From Aeromicrobium panaciterrae (GTDB taxonomy: Bacteria; Actinomycetota; Actinomycetes; Propionibacteriales; Nocardioidaceae): DNA of 64,000 nucleotides. The notes below the pieces were generated by a model, which was not told the origin of the DNA, did not search any database, and worked only from the letters and a program-made list of their open reading frames with translations. The stretch is taken from NCBI RefSeq assembly GCF_031457275.1, contig NZ_JAVDWH010000001.1, positions 744,001-808,000 on the forward strand, given 5' to 3'. The translations under genes and the position numbers were made by a program. Positions 9,230 through 18,850 of the stretch are shown in pieces (the first letter of the stretch is position 1; each line of letters starts with the position of its first letter).

Positions 9230-10276
9230 ATGTCCATCGCACATCAGGTGATCGACGGCGCGAAGGGCAGTACTGCCCGCGCTGTGTTGAAGCTTCCTCG
9301 ACCAGTCCTCCGAAGGCTCGCGGGCGCCCCTGTCGTCATCAACGGACGAACCCTCGATCCAGAGATTCAGTTCCTTTTGAAGCTGCAGCGGCTCGAAGGT
9401 CCTGCGGTGGAGACCCTTTCGATCAGCAAAGGTCGGCGCCAGGTCCTGACCAGCGCGAAGCTGACGGGTGGCAACCAGCCGATTGGCGCTGTCACTGACC
9501 GATCGATCGATGGCCCCGGCGGACCGTTGCCTCTGAGGTTCTACACTCCTCGCGGTCTCAAGGGACCGGCGCCTGCGCTCGTCTACTTCCACGGCGGGGC
9601 CTGGATCTACGGTGACCTCGACAGCCACGACGCAGTGTGTCGAGTCCTCGCTGAAGATGCACAGGTACGTGTCGTGTCGGTCGACTATCGACTCGCTCCT
9701 GAGGCGCCGTTCCCTGCCGCATGGGACGACTGCTGGGCGGCCTGGAAATGGATCACCGAGAACGCCCAGGGGTTGGGCATCGACGCCACTCGTATTGCAG
9801 TCGGCGGCGACAGCGCGGGCGGCAACATGGCAGCGAGCGTCGCTCAATACGCGAGTACGGACCAGAGTGTGGCCGATCCTGCCTTTCAGCTGCTGATCTA
9901 CCCGCGCACCGATCTCAGCACTGATAGCGAGAGTCGGCGTCTTTACTCTGAGGGCTACTTCCTCACGAAGGCGTTCATCGAACTCGGTGACGACAACTAC
10001 CTAGTAGGTGACGAGGACAAGACGGACAAGCGCCTCTCGCCACTTCACCATGATCCGTCGGGAGCTGCGCCGGCGTACGTCGTGACGGCGGGGTTCGATC
10101 CGCTGCTGGACGAGGGCAAGGCGTATGCCGACAAGATGGCGGCGGCAGGAGTGCCGGTTGAGTATGTCTGCGAGGACGGCCTGATCCACGGATTCGTGAA
10201 CATGGTTGGGCTGGGCTCTTCGGCCCCTCGAGCCGTGCGCCGCATGGCGACCGCCCTGCAGCGGGGTCTCAGCTAG
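9230..10276 (+). CDS. Alpha/beta hydrolase, hormone-sensitive-lipase-type esterase
   Basis: This 348-residue serine hydrolase has the oxyanion-hole motif HGGAW (from H121), the nucleophile motif GDSAGG (S195), the acid segment DPLLDEG and the late catalytic His in LIHGFVNM. This is the order of the bacterial HSL (family IV) esterases acting on short or medium acyl esters. No signal peptide is obvious. The ATG at 9230 is chosen over an upstream TTG because a -10 element sits at leaderless spacing. It is divergent from ppk with a PHO box between them. The physiological substrate is unknown. Confidence 0.88.
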   Translation: MSIAHQVIDGAKGSTARAVLKLPRPVLRRLAGAPVVINGRTLDPEIQFLLKLQRLEGPAVETLSISKGRRQVLTSAKLTGGNQPIGAVTDRSIDGPGGPLPLRFYTPRGLKGPAPALVYFHGGAWIYGDLDSHDAVCRVLAEDAQVRVVSVDYRLAPEAPFPAAWDDCWAAWKWITENAQGLGIDATRIAVGGDSAGGNMAASVAQYASTDQSVADPAFQLLIYPRTDLSTDSESRRLYSEGYFLTKAFIELGDDNYLVGDEDKTDKRLSPLHHDPSGAAPAYVVTAGFDPLLDEGKAYADKMAAAGVPVEYVCEDGLIHGFVNMVGLGSSAPRAVRRMATALQRGLS

Positions 10277-11131
10277 TCACTCGTGCGAGTGAGCGTCCGC
10301 GACGTGCGGACGTACATACATGACGTCCTTCGCGTGAGGTGTGAAGCCCAGACCTTCATAGACCGCGAGCGCCGGGCTGTTGTCGCCCTCGACGTATAGG
10401 TCGACGATGCGCAACCCTGACTCGTACAGGTGGCGTAGGCCGCGAGCGGTCAGCGCCTTGCCGAGCCCGCCGCCTTGGGCATCTGGGTCGATGCCGACGA
10501 CGTAGACCTCTCCGATGCCCTGCTCGACCTTGGTCCAGTGAAAGCCGACGACTTGCCCGGCACGTTCGGCCACGAATAGCCCGGCCGGATCGAACCAGTC
10601 GCTGCTCGCGCGTCGCTCGAAGTCAGCACGATCCATCGATCCCTGCTCGGGGTGGGAGGCGAAGGCTCGAGCATTGACCGCGACGATCGCGTCCAGATCC
10701 TCGTCTCGGTACGTACGCAGAGTGATCCCGTCGGGCACGATCTCCGTCGGGGCTTCGACCAGATCGAGCCGAAGAGCGAGCAACGTACGCCCGACTTCCA
10801 GGCCTGCGGAGGCTGCGAGCGCCTGCGCTGCAGGCAGATCGCCGTGTGCCCAGAACTCTGACTCGCCGTCGGCGACTAGTTCTTCGACGATGCTTCGACC
10901 GATGCCAGTACGACGGTGAGCTGGATCGACGACGACCTCAACGGGCGCGTCACCAGAGGCGTAGGCGGCGCCGATCAGCGCTCCTTCAGGGGTTGTTCGC
11001 AGCACGAGCACACGTGCTGAGTCGCGGTTTCGAAGCGCGAGCAGCGTCGCCTCATTGAAGGGTGCGACACCATCGACGGCCGCTGCGCTCTCCGCGAGAT
11101 CGCCAAATCCCGGCAAACGAGAGGTACTCAT
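10277..11131 (-). CDS. mshD: Mycothiol synthase (mycothiol acetyltransferase)
   Basis: This 284-residue enzyme with two tandem GNAT domains acetylates Cys-GlcN-Ins to give mycothiol. The acetyl-CoA loop of the second domain is clear (VVGIDPDAQGGGLGKAL), and a degenerate loop (VVDPAHRRTGIGRSIV) marks the first domain. The start is the ATG at 11131, which overlaps the carboxyltransferase stop as ATGA; upstream in-frame residues look non-coding. The glnR-mshD association also occurs in mycobacteria (Rv0818-Rv0819). The first mycothiol gene, mshA, lies at the far end of the window. Confidence 0.93.
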   Translation of the reverse strand: MSTSRLPGFGDLAESAAAVDGVAPFNEATLLALRNRDSARVLVLRTTPEGALIGAAYASGDAPVEVVVDPAHRRTGIGRSIVEELVADGESEFWAHGDLPAAQALAASAGLEVGRTLLALRLDLVEAPTEIVPDGITLRTYRDEDLDAIVAVNARAFASHPEQGSMDRADFERRASSDWFDPAGLFVAERAGQVVGFHWTKVEQGIGEVYVVGIDPDAQGGGLGKALTARGLRHLYESGLRIVDLYVEGDNSPALAVYEGLGFTPHAKDVMYVRPHVADAHSHE

Positions 11132-12552
11132 CGAATCCGGAGGTCGCGGAGCTGTGCTGCGCACTCGGCGGCAATTGCCTTGGCGAACGCTTCGGGAGTA
11201 TCACCGGGAGGTTCGGGCACGATGTGGTGCACGGTGCCAGCCTCAAGCAGGTCGATTGCACCGATGCGCTGAACCTCTGCCATCTCGGCTGCGTGCTCAA
11301 GGTCGCCGTGCACGATTGCGCTCGCACCCTCCGGAGGCAACGGAGACAGCCAAGCGTTCTCGGCAGCGATGACGACATCGGCTGGCAGCAGCGCGAGCGC
11401 GCCGCCACCGCAACCCTGTCCGAGCAGCACCGACACCGTCGGCACTCGCATCGTCGACATCCAGCTGATGCATCGCGCGATCTCGCCGGCAATTGCGCCT
11501 TGCTCGGCCTCAGGCGAAAGCTCCGCCCCGGGGGTGTCGATGAACGACACCAGCGGCAGCTTGAGCTCATTGGCCAACCGCATGCCGCGCCGGGCTTCAC
11601 GCAGAGCTGCGGGCCCCATCGGCTTGAAACGGGTTTGGGTCGTTCGGTCCTGACCGATCACGACACAGGGCTGTCCGTCGAGCCGAGCGAAGGCCACGAT
11701 CATCGCGCTGTCGCGCTCGCCCTTCTCGGTGCCCTGCAGCCGAACGGTCGCATCGCTTCCGTAGCGCAGCACCTCGCGTACGCCGGCGCGCTTGGGCGCT
11801 CGAGTGATTTGAATGGCATCCCACGCGCTTCGGATCCGGTACACCTCGCCACTACGGCGCTCGCGCGTCTGCGGAGTTGGTGCGTCGACCAGCAGGCCGA
11901 GGGCGCGATCGATCAGCAGCGGCAGCTCGTCGGGCAGTACGACGGCGTCGATGATGCCTCGATCAGCGAGGTTCTCGGCGGTTTGGATGTTGGGCGGGAA
12001 CGGTTTGCCTTCGAGCAGCTCGTAGACCTTGGGGCCGAGGAATCCAATCAGGGCGCCGGGCTCGGCGATCGTGATGTGTGCCAGCGATCCCCAGGAGGCG
12101 AAGACTCCGCCGGTCGTGGGGTGACGCAGGTAGATGAGGTACGGCAGGCCCGCTGCGCGGTGGTCCATGATCGCCCGCGAGATGTCGATCATGTGGACGA
12201 ACGCGGGGGTGCCCTCCTGCATACGGGTGCCGCCCGAGGCGGTCGTCGCGAGTACGGGGATGCCTTCAGCGGTGGCCCGGCGTACGGCCGACACGATCCG
12301 CTGCGCGGCCTCGCGACCAATCGAGCCGGCGAGGAAACGGAACTCGTTGACGAGCACCGCGACGGGTCGACCGCGCATCAAGCCTCGGCCGGTCAGTACC
12401 GACTCATCGGTCCCGGATCGCTCGGCGGCCGCGACCAGTTCTTGGCGATACTGCGGATCGAGTCCACTGTGATCGATGGGGGAATCCCACGATTCGAAGG
12501 AGCCTTCATCGAGTACGAGCTCGAGCAGGCCGTGCGCAGTCAGGTGGGCCAT
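11128..12552 (-). CDS. Acyl-CoA carboxylase carboxyltransferase, fused beta-alpha type
   Basis: This 474-residue protein contains two crotonase-fold carboxyltransferase domains that move CO2 from carboxybiotin to an acyl-CoA. The N-terminal half carries the beta-type segment (TTASGGTRMQEGT, LIGFLGPKVYE); it appears to lack a zinc-finger lead-in. The C-terminal half carries the alpha-type segment (FIDTPGAELSPEAEQG, GQGCGGGALALLPAD). The ATG at 12552 is preferred because GGAGG precedes it and the upstream extension overlaps glnR. It lies between glnR and mshD in one transcript. Whether it uses acetyl-CoA or another acyl-CoA cannot be read from the sequence. Confidence 0.88.
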   Translation of the reverse strand: MAHLTAHGLLELVLDEGSFESWDSPIDHSGLDPQYRQELVAAAERSGTDESVLTGRGLMRGRPVAVLVNEFRFLAGSIGREAAQRIVSAVRRATAEGIPVLATTASGGTRMQEGTPAFVHMIDISRAIMDHRAAGLPYLIYLRHPTTGGVFASWGSLAHITIAEPGALIGFLGPKVYELLEGKPFPPNIQTAENLADRGIIDAVVLPDELPLLIDRALGLLVDAPTPQTRERRSGEVYRIRSAWDAIQITRAPKRAGVREVLRYGSDATVRLQGTEKGERDSAMIVAFARLDGQPCVVIGQDRTTQTRFKPMGPAALREARRGMRLANELKLPLVSFIDTPGAELSPEAEQGAIAGEIARCISWMSTMRVPTVSVLLGQGCGGGALALLPADVVIAAENAWLSPLPPEGASAIVHGDLEHAAEMAEVQRIGAIDLLEAGTVHHIVPEPPGDTPEAFAKAIAAECAAQLRDLRIR

Positions 12553-12565
12553 CAGGCCTCCAAGA

Positions 12566-13288
12566 CTAGACGGTTGCGGAGTCGGCGTCCTCGTTGTCGC
12601 GCGCGGGTTCGGCCTTGGTTGCGACGAAGCGGTAACCAACGTTGCGCACTGTGCCGATCAACGTCTCGTGCTCGACGCCAAGCTTGGCGCGCAGGCGACG
12701 TACGTGGACGTCGACCGTGCGTGTGCCACCGAAGTAGTCGTAGCCCCACACTTCCTGCAACAGCTGCTGACGGGTGAAGACCCGGCCCGGATGCTGAGCG
12801 AGGAACTTGAGGAGTTCGAACTCCTTGAACGTGAGGTCAAGGCTGCGGTTCTCCAGCTTGGCGGTGTAGCTGGCGTCATCGACGACCAGGCCGCTCGAGG
12901 AGATCACGTGGTTCTCGGTGTCACCGTCACGCCCGGCGGCGGCGCGGCCGATACCGAGTCGCAGACGCGCCTCGAGCTCGGCGGGTCCAGCTGTGGTGAG
13001 GATGACGTCGTCCATGCCCCAGTCGGCTGCCGCAACGGCAAGTCCGCCCTCGGTCAGGATCAGGATTAGGGGGCATTCGATGCCGGTCGTACGAATCACG
13101 CGCGTCAGGCTGCGAACCTGCGCAAGGTCCTGGCGGCCGTCGACAATCACGGCGTCGCACGGAGGCGCATCGAGCAACGCGCTGGCCTCAGCGGGAAGGA
13201 TCTTGACGTGGTGCGGGAGCAGGGCGAGTGCAGGCAGGACCTCTACCGAGGACTGCTTGCTGCGTGTCAGCAGGAGCAGGTGCGCCAT
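12566..13288 (-). CDS. glnR: GlnR-family OmpR-type response regulator
   Basis: This 240-residue transcription factor has an atypical receiver domain (D50 in [10 protein letters not shown]) and a C-terminal winged helix ([43 protein letters not shown]). The receiver wording ([35 protein letters not shown]) matches actinobacterial GlnR, the orphan nitrogen regulator controlling glutamine synthetase and ammonium genes. GGAGG sits seven bases before the ATG. No cognate kinase is adjacent, as expected. It is the first gene of a glnR-carboxyltransferase-mshD operon. Confidence 0.9.
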   Translation of the reverse strand: MAHLLLLTRSKQSSVEVLPALALLPHHVKILPAEASALLDAPPCDAVIVDGRQDLAQVRSLTRVIRTTGIECPLILILTEGGLAVAAADWGMDDVILTTAGPAELEARLRLGIGRAAAGRDGDTENHVISSSGLVVDDASYTAKLENRSLDLTFKEFELLKFLAQHPGRVFTRQQLLQEVWGYDYFGGTRTVDVHVRRLRAKLGVEHETLIGTVRNVGYRFVATKAEPARDNEDADSATV

Positions 13289-13386
13289 CCGCTACCTCCA
13301 GTGTTCGCTGGAATTACCGCTTTTGCCTATGAAAAAGGGCCATGGTGAATCACCGTGGCCTCGTTGCATGCTCAACAATACGACAT

Positions 13387-13671
13387 GTGTCAGAACAATT
13401 TCCACCAGATGAGAACGACGTCACAGTGCGCTACTGGGCGTCGGCTCGTTCGGCAGCAGGCCTTGCCGAGGAGACCGTTGCAGCCGGATCCCTCGCGGAC
13501 GTCCTGGCGGAGATCACTCGCAGACACCGAGACAGTGACCGGTTCGAGGACGTCATCGACGCGTGCTCGATCCTGATCGACGGCACTCCGGTCGGATCAC
13601 GGGAGCACTCAGACGTACGAGTGTTTGCTGGCAACACGGTCGAACTTCTCCCGGCCTTTGCTGGAGGTTGA
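13387..13671 (+). CDS. MoaD/ThiS-family sulfur-carrier-like protein
   Basis: This small beta-grasp protein of 94 residues ends in the diagnostic Gly-Gly (PAFAGG). The C-terminal glycine is normally adenylated and thiocarboxylated for sulfur transfer in molybdopterin, thiamine or cysteine biosynthesis. The GTG start is chosen because upstream in-frame residues do not resemble the family. It is divergent from glnR. In related genomes the sulfur genes now found at 25.8-28.1 kb lie nearby, so a role in sulfur trafficking is plausible. The exact pathway is unknown. Confidence 0.82.
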   Translation: MSEQFPPDENDVTVRYWASARSAAGLAEETVAAGSLADVLAEITRRHRDSDRFEDVIDACSILIDGTPVGSREHSDVRVFAGNTVELLPAFAGG

Positions 13672-13708
13672 CCGGCGCCGCGAGACCCTGACCTGCCATC
13701 ATTCGGGG

Positions 13709-14503
13709 GTGCCGAACGTCGCCTCAACGCTGCTGTCCTCATCTCTTGCGGGACTGCTGACGCTTGCAGCCTTCACGGATCCGTGGCTGGTTGCAGCTGT
13801 TGTCGTGGTGGTCCAGTTGCTCATCGCGCTGGCACCCGGACCTGTTAGTGACGTCGAGGTGCCACGTTTCGTACCTGTTGCTGGTGCTGGTCTGGTCGCC
13901 ACTGCCCTGACGATGTGGCCGGGCGCACTCGAGGGCGCCGACGGCACCTCCGCCAAGGTGTTCGGCCACGCCGACAACGGCATCATCGCGTCGATCATGC
14001 CGGCGATCGTCGTGGGCGTCTTCCTGACGCTGGCCACACAGATGCTTCGCACCGATGGCCGTACGAAGCTGGTCTCGACGGCCTCATACTCCGTGGCGCT
14101 CAGCGTCTGTGCGGCTTTGACCGTGGCATGGATCGGCGCAGTCAAGTCGTTTGGCCAGGAAGAAGTTGTTGCCGTTGGCGCCGCGGGAGTGGGTGCTGGT
14201 CTCTTGGTGTGGCTCCTGCCGATCGACCGCTGGGTATGCGGCTCACTCGCGACCGTGGCCGGCGCAGGCGCAGGTGCGGCTGTCGTGCTCAACGTCGACA
14301 CCACCATGACCTGGGTGCTTGGGCTGACTCTTGGAGCTACCGCGGCGGTGTTCGCGATCCTTGGTCAGGTGCTCGGTCGTGAATGGGCGCAGGGACATTC
14401 TCACCCGGCTGCCGGGTGGGGCCTTCCCGGTGCGCTGTCAGTCGCGCTCGCTGCGCCGATCGTCTACATCGCCGGCCAGCTGATTGGCGCCCCCGGCTTT
14501 TGA
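13709..14503 (+). CDS. Multi-pass membrane protein of unknown function
   Basis: This 264-residue, very hydrophobic protein has about seven to eight predicted membrane segments spread over its whole length and a short soluble stretch near residues 70-90. The GTG at 13709 is chosen because translation further upstream overlaps the MoaD-like gene. It runs 37 bases after that gene. Its 3' end overlaps the convergent tyrosine kinase by 66 bases. I do not recognise the family. By position it could correspond to the exported protein beside glnR in mycobacteria (Rv0817c), but similarity was not tested. Confidence 0.72.
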   Translation: MPNVASTLLSSSLAGLLTLAAFTDPWLVAAVVVVVQLLIALAPGPVSDVEVPRFVPVAGAGLVATALTMWPGALEGADGTSAKVFGHADNGIIASIMPAIVVGVFLTLATQMLRTDGRTKLVSTASYSVALSVCAALTVAWIGAVKSFGQEEVVAVGAAGVGAGLLVWLLPIDRWVCGSLATVAGAGAGAAVVLNVDTTMTWVLGLTLGATAAVFAILGQVLGREWAQGHSHPAAGWGLPGALSVALAAPIVYIAGQLIGAPGF

Positions 14504-16075
14504 GTGATGGCCGAGTTCAGCCGATACGGGCTCAGACTCGAGTACGTCAGTCTCGTCGCTGGCACTGGCCTTGTGTGAGGCGCGGCGCTCCTTGCGCGAC
14601 AAGCCTGGCTCGGCCTCAGCCTTGGCGGCGGCCTTGTCTGCCTTGCGGGCTGCTCGGCGCTGCTTGCGCGACAGGCTTGCCTCGGCATCCGCTTCCGAGG
14701 ACTCCGTGGTTGCCCGGGTCAGCTGGTCAGGTGCGTAGCCGTATCCGTAGCCATAGCCCTCGCGGCCGCGACGGGAGACGGGCGTCATGTTGAACACCGT
14801 GCCGGCCAGGCGTGCACCGACTGAACGCAGGCGCTCAACAGCACCGCTGACCTGACCGCGTGTGGTCGAACCGTGACGGACCACGAGGATCGCGCCATCC
14901 GTCACGGGAGCGAGTACGGCCGCGTCTGCGACAGGAAGAAGAGGTGGTGCGTCGATCAGCACGATGTCGTACGACCGGCGCAGCTGAACGAGAAGCTCTC
15001 GTAGCTCTGGGGATTGCAGCAGATCGGTCGGGTTCGGCGGGATGGTGCCTGAGGTGATGACATCCACTCCGTGCGATTGCTGAACCGCTTCCTGCCATTC
15101 GACTTCGCCGACAAGAACCGTGGTCAGACCGACGGCACCCTCGATCCCGAGATACGTCATGACCCGCGGCCGGCGCAGATCTGCCTCAAGAAGGAGTACG
15201 CGCTTGCCGGACTCGGCCAGGCTGAGCGCGAGGTTGATCGTGGTCGTCGACTTGCCTTCGCCGGGCACAGCGCTCGTGACCACGAAGACCTTGCTGGCTC
15301 CGCCGAGCTTGACGAACTGAAGGTTGGTGCGGAGTACGCGATAGGACTCAGCTCGCGGCGAATGGGTGTCGAGCGCGCTGATGAGTGGCCGCTTCCCCGC
15401 CCCTCGGTCGTAGTGCACGTTTCCGAGGAGTGGCGCGCCGCCGGTCCTCGTGGCCAGTTCCTCAGGCGTTGTCGTGGACTGATCCAGCACATCGCGGATG
15501 GCGGCCAGGGCCACACCAAGAAGGAGGCCCAGCATCGTCGCCACGATCAGATTGCGAATCGGCTGCGGGCTGATGGGTTGATCTGGCGTCGTTGCCCTGT
15601 CGACGATCGTTGCCTTGACCGGCGCTGCGCTCTTGCCGTCTGGCGTCTCGAGCTCCTTGACGTAGCCCACAAAGACTTCGGCGATGGTCTGTGTCAGAAG
15701 CTGCGCGCGATCGGGATCAGCATCCGTGACGCTGATGCTGAGTACGACGGTGTCGAGCCGGGCGAACGCCGTGATCTGGCTCGCAAGTGCTCGGGGCGAC
15801 TCGTTGAGGTTGAGCTTCTGAACCACGCGGCGCGAGATCTCTTCACCCGTGAGGAGGTCCGCATACGACTTGACGCGGGACTGCGACAGGAGGTTGCCCG
15901 AGTAGGCGCTGTTCGAGTCCGACTCCTGGGTCGACACGAAAAGACGTGCTGACGAGGCATACATGGGTGTGGCGCGCGACGTGAGAAACGCGGCGGCGCC
16001 CGTACATATGAGCAGCACGACCGCGATGGTGATCCATCGGCGTCGGGCGATCCGAAGGTACTGGATCAATCCCAT
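14438..16075 (-). CDS. Polysaccharide co-polymerase and BY-type tyrosine autokinase
   Basis: This 545-residue Wzz-Wzc fusion controls chain length and export of a surface polysaccharide. Membrane helices lie at about 14-32 and 174-193, bracketing the external Wzz domain. The kinase domain has Walker A SAVPGEGKST (268-277), Walker A' LLLEADLRRP (294-303) and Walker B IVLIDAP (371-377). A tyrosine cluster YGYGYGY (441-447) is the expected autophosphorylation site. An unusual charged tail of about 90 residues follows, with two LSRK(Q/E)RRA units. GGGAGGG lies five bases before the ATG. It is the last gene of cluster A. Confidence 0.93.
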   Translation of the reverse strand: MGLIQYLRIARRRWITIAVVLLICTGAAAFLTSRATPMYASSARLFVSTQESDSNSAYSGNLLSQSRVKSYADLLTGEEISRRVVQKLNLNESPRALASQITAFARLDTVVLSISVTDADPDRAQLLTQTIAEVFVGYVKELETPDGKSAAPVKATIVDRATTPDQPISPQPIRNLIVATMLGLLLGVALAAIRDVLDQSTTTPEELATRTGGAPLLGNVHYDRGAGKRPLISALDTHSPRAESYRVLRTNLQFVKLGGASKVFVVTSAVPGEGKSTTTINLALSLAESGKRVLLLEADLRRPRVMTYLGIEGAVGLTTVLVGEVEWQEAVQQSHGVDVITSGTIPPNPTDLLQSPELRELLVQLRRSYDIVLIDAPPLLPVADAAVLAPVTDGAILVVRHGSTTRGQVSGAVERLRSVGARLAGTVFNMTPVSRRGREGYGYGYGYAPDQLTRATTESSEADAEASLSRKQRRAARKADKAAAKAEAEPGLSRKERRASHKASASDETDVLESEPVSAELGHHSKAGGANQLAGDVDDRRSERD

Positions 16076-16169
16076 GAAACCCTCCCAGAGAACGTTCGAG
16101 CGGTCATGCGAACATCTCGGTCACAGTAGCGGAACTCCAGTGCAAGACAGGAACGAGTCTCGGGCGGCT

Positions 16170-18272
16170 TCATGGCGAATCCTTTGTCGAGGAAGTCAGC
16201 AGGCTCGTGAACAGCGGGGCCAGAGTCATGCTGGCTGGCACTGAGAGGTGAGAGGCGTCGCGATAGATCCAGTGACCGTCTCGGTAGGTCGAACACTCTG
16301 ACTTACGACAGAGCTGATCAACCAGGTCGATTGACTCGGGTCGATCTGCCTCGGGCACGAGGTTGAACGCGTCGATCGCGGGCTGTCGCTCCGCGAGCAT
16401 TACGCGGCGATCGATCGTGAGGCCGCATGATGGCGCATCAATGGCGATTCTCGCGAGCGGACAGGACTGTGCCAACCAGGGATCGCCGTGGGGATAGTTG
16501 AACCGCAGGGCGGGTTGGACGAATATCACCCGGTGGCCGTCCGCACGGAGGTTGGCGAACGTATCGGCGAGCCCGGCGGCATACGCTTCTAGCCGCTTGC
16601 TCTGAGACTGCGCTGTCTTGCCGTCGTGACCTTCGAACGCGTACTTCTCGCCGTTGAGGAAGGTGGTCCCGCCGAGCGAGAGCACGACTGTGCCGGGAGG
16701 TTGTTCGCTCAGCCAGCTCAAGGCAGATCTGACGTACGTACGACACTCAGTCATCTCCATGCCGTCAGAGACGACGTTGACATCCATGAACGGACAGGCC
16801 GACCTGGCACCCAACAGGAGGTCGACGCCTGCGCTCTTGGTTGTCTGCGCGAGTACGTCAGAAAGCTGGCCGGCGGTGGAGTCACCGAGAAGATAGACCT
16901 TCGCTCGGCCCCCGTGGCTGAGCATGCAGTCCGTACGTGCCCGTTGTGCGAGCGGCACGTCAGAGCTGCAGCCGATGCGGCTGTCGAGATGCAGTGGCGT
17001 GACCTGCGAGTCCATCGCCTGTGCGGCAGGCACGCCCCACTGAGAGCGTGTGCCGCCAAAGATGATGCCGGCCGTGATGGCGCCGACAAGCGCGAGCGTT
17101 CCCAGTGATCGCCACGTCCAGGCGCTCGTGCGTCGACCAAGCGGATCAACAATTGATCGCGCACGATACCGACGCTCGACGTGGTCGTACGAGATCTTGG
17201 CGACCCAGATTGAGGCGAGAGCTGCCAGCGGGGGAATCCACCATCGCCCCGGCAGGAGTGCTGTTGCGATCACGATGATCGGCCAGTGCCACAAGTACCA
17301 GGAGTAGGAGCGATCGCCCGCCCATACAAAGGGTCTGAGTTCGAACAGTCTGCGGACCCAGGTGTCTCCGGCCGCGCCTACAGCGATGAGCGCCACTCCG
17401 ATCGCGACAGGGAGGAGGGCGAGAGCGCTCGGGAAGACCATCGTGGTGTCGTATGCGAAGAACAGCACGACATACGCCAGCAGTGCCGTCGTGGCCACGC
17501 TCAACAGCACCCGCGGGCTGACTCGTTCGATCCGGTGCCACCACAGCGCCAGCAGGCCGCCGGCTGCGAATTCCCAGGCTCGCGAGACGGAGGAGTAGTA
17601 CGTGATGTTGTGCATGGACGCCGCGAGCGACGTCCCCTGCGACGCGACGTACGCCATGGCCAGGCAGGCGATGAACGACAGGAGGCCCAGGCAGCCAATC
17701 AGTACCTTCGCGTTGCGAACCCGGCGTCCATGGGTTGCTCCTACGGCCAACCCGAGAGTCAGCAGCCATGGAAACACGGCGTAGAACTGTTCCTCGACCG
17801 AGAGCGACCACATGTGCAGGAAGACGTTCTGGTCCGCCTCGAACTGGAAGTACCCGCCAGAGATGAAGGGAAGTACAAGGTTCGCGACCGAGAAGATGGA
17901 GGCGAGTCCGGTGATGGCGGCGACACGTTGGGGTCCCAGCGGGCTCAGCAGCACCGCACTCGCGATGAGCGTGACGATCACGCACACCACCAGCGCCGGG
18001 AGAAGCCGCGCGACTCGTCGCTTGTAGAAGGTTCGAAGGGAGATTCGCCCGGTCCGTTGTCGCTCGTGCAGCAAGAGCCGTGCGATCACGAATCCGGACA
18101 GTACGAAGAACACGTCCATCGTCACGAAGCCGCCTGCGAACGGGATTCCAGCATGGGTGGCGACGACGACGGAGGCGGAGAAGCCGCGAATTCCCTGCAC
18201 GTAGTCGAGCCGCGGCAGGTCGCCGCTGTTCGACGGGTCGGGCAGGTCGGTCGGCTGGTCGCTTGAGGTCAT
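16170..18272 (-). CDS. OafA-type membrane O-acyltransferase with SGNH domain
   Basis: This 700-residue protein has an N-terminal acyltransferase-3 domain with about ten membrane segments, starting with the family opening LDYVQGIRGFSASVVVATH and the VFFVLSGFVI motif. From about residue 440 there is an extracytoplasmic SGNH hydrolase domain with the nucleophile motif GDSTAGQ and the late DASHLS motif. Such proteins acetylate surface polysaccharides or peptidoglycan from cytoplasmic acetyl-CoA. Its ATG overlaps the preceding acetyltransferase stop by four bases. It probably decorates the polymer made by cluster A. Confidence 0.92.
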   Translation of the reverse strand: MTSSDQPTDLPDPSNSGDLPRLDYVQGIRGFSASVVVATHAGIPFAGGFVTMDVFFVLSGFVIARLLLHERQRTGRISLRTFYKRRVARLLPALVVCVIVTLIASAVLLSPLGPQRVAAITGLASIFSVANLVLPFISGGYFQFEADQNVFLHMWSLSVEEQFYAVFPWLLTLGLAVGATHGRRVRNAKVLIGCLGLLSFIACLAMAYVASQGTSLAASMHNITYYSSVSRAWEFAAGGLLALWWHRIERVSPRVLLSVATTALLAYVVLFFAYDTTMVFPSALALLPVAIGVALIAVGAAGDTWVRRLFELRPFVWAGDRSYSWYLWHWPIIVIATALLPGRWWIPPLAALASIWVAKISYDHVERRYRARSIVDPLGRRTSAWTWRSLGTLALVGAITAGIIFGGTRSQWGVPAAQAMDSQVTPLHLDSRIGCSSDVPLAQRARTDCMLSHGGRAKVYLLGDSTAGQLSDVLAQTTKSAGVDLLLGARSACPFMDVNVVSDGMEMTECRTYVRSALSWLSEQPPGTVVLSLGGTTFLNGEKYAFEGHDGKTAQSQSKRLEAYAAGLADTFANLRADGHRVIFVQPALRFNYPHGDPWLAQSCPLARIAIDAPSCGLTIDRRVMLAERQPAIDAFNLVPEADRPESIDLVDQLCRKSECSTYRDGHWIYRDASHLSVPASMTLAPLFTSLLTSSTKDSP

Positions 18273-18850
18273 GCGGTTCGCGGGGTCATGCCGGTGTCAC
18301 GAATCTTGCGCGCAGGCACGCCTGCGTAGGTCGTGTTGGGTGGTACGTCGGAGGTCACCACGGCAGATCCCGCGACGATGGCGTTGTCGCCGATCGTGAC
18401 TCCCGGCATGATGCTCACGCCAGATCCGATCCACACGTTCTCGCCGATCGTGACTGGGCTGACAACGAACCGCATCTCCTCGATCGGGTGCTTCGGGTCA
18501 TGGTTCGAATCTCGAATCATCGCGTACTCGCCGACGCCTGTTCCGCGGCCGATAGATACGCGTTCCTGTGCAGATATCACTGCATGGTGTCCGATGAAGA
18601 ATCCATCAAGTTCCAGCCGGGCGCCGCGGCTCGCCACGAGGTAGACGTCGCTGCCGACGTGGGCGTTGCCGATCCGCAAGTATGCGTCTCGGGCAAGCTC
18701 GATCCTGGTCCGGCGCTGGATCCGGACTCGACCCGTCAGCTCGACGCCTTCGTGGGACAGTCGCAGCTTGGTGCGGCGAAGGAAGAGCCCCGTTGGGCGG
18801 GTCAAGCGACGAGTTGTGCGTACCAGGGTCGGCGTGAAGCGACGGATCAT
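18269..18850 (-). CDS. Hexapeptide-repeat acetyltransferase
   Basis: This 193-residue soluble enzyme of the left-handed beta-helix family (NodL/Maa/WcaF type) has the C-terminal core IGENVWIGSGVSIMPGVTIG followed by DNAIVAGSAVV, and ends in the usual PARKI segment. These enzymes transfer acetyl from acetyl-CoA to a sugar hydroxyl. It overlaps Wzx upstream and the OafA-type gene downstream by ATGA junctions, so it belongs to the cluster A transcript and likely modifies a repeat-unit sugar. The acceptor is unknown. Confidence 0.88.
   Translation of the reverse strand: MIRRFTPTLVRTTRRLTRPTGLFLRRTKLRLSHEGVELTGRVRIQRRTRIELARDAYLRIGNAHVGSDVYLVASRGARLELDGFFIGHHAVISAQERVSIGRGTGVGEYAMIRDSNHDPKHPIEEMRFVVSPVTIGENVWIGSGVSIMPGVTIGDNAIVAGSAVVTSDVPPNTTYAGVPARKIRDTGMTPRTA

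Noticed and set aside
11062-12777. Plus-strand reading frame of about 571 codons opposite the carboxyltransferase
   Set aside because: The minus strand encodes a well-conserved carboxyltransferase; the antisense product is Arg/Gly/His-rich with no motif.
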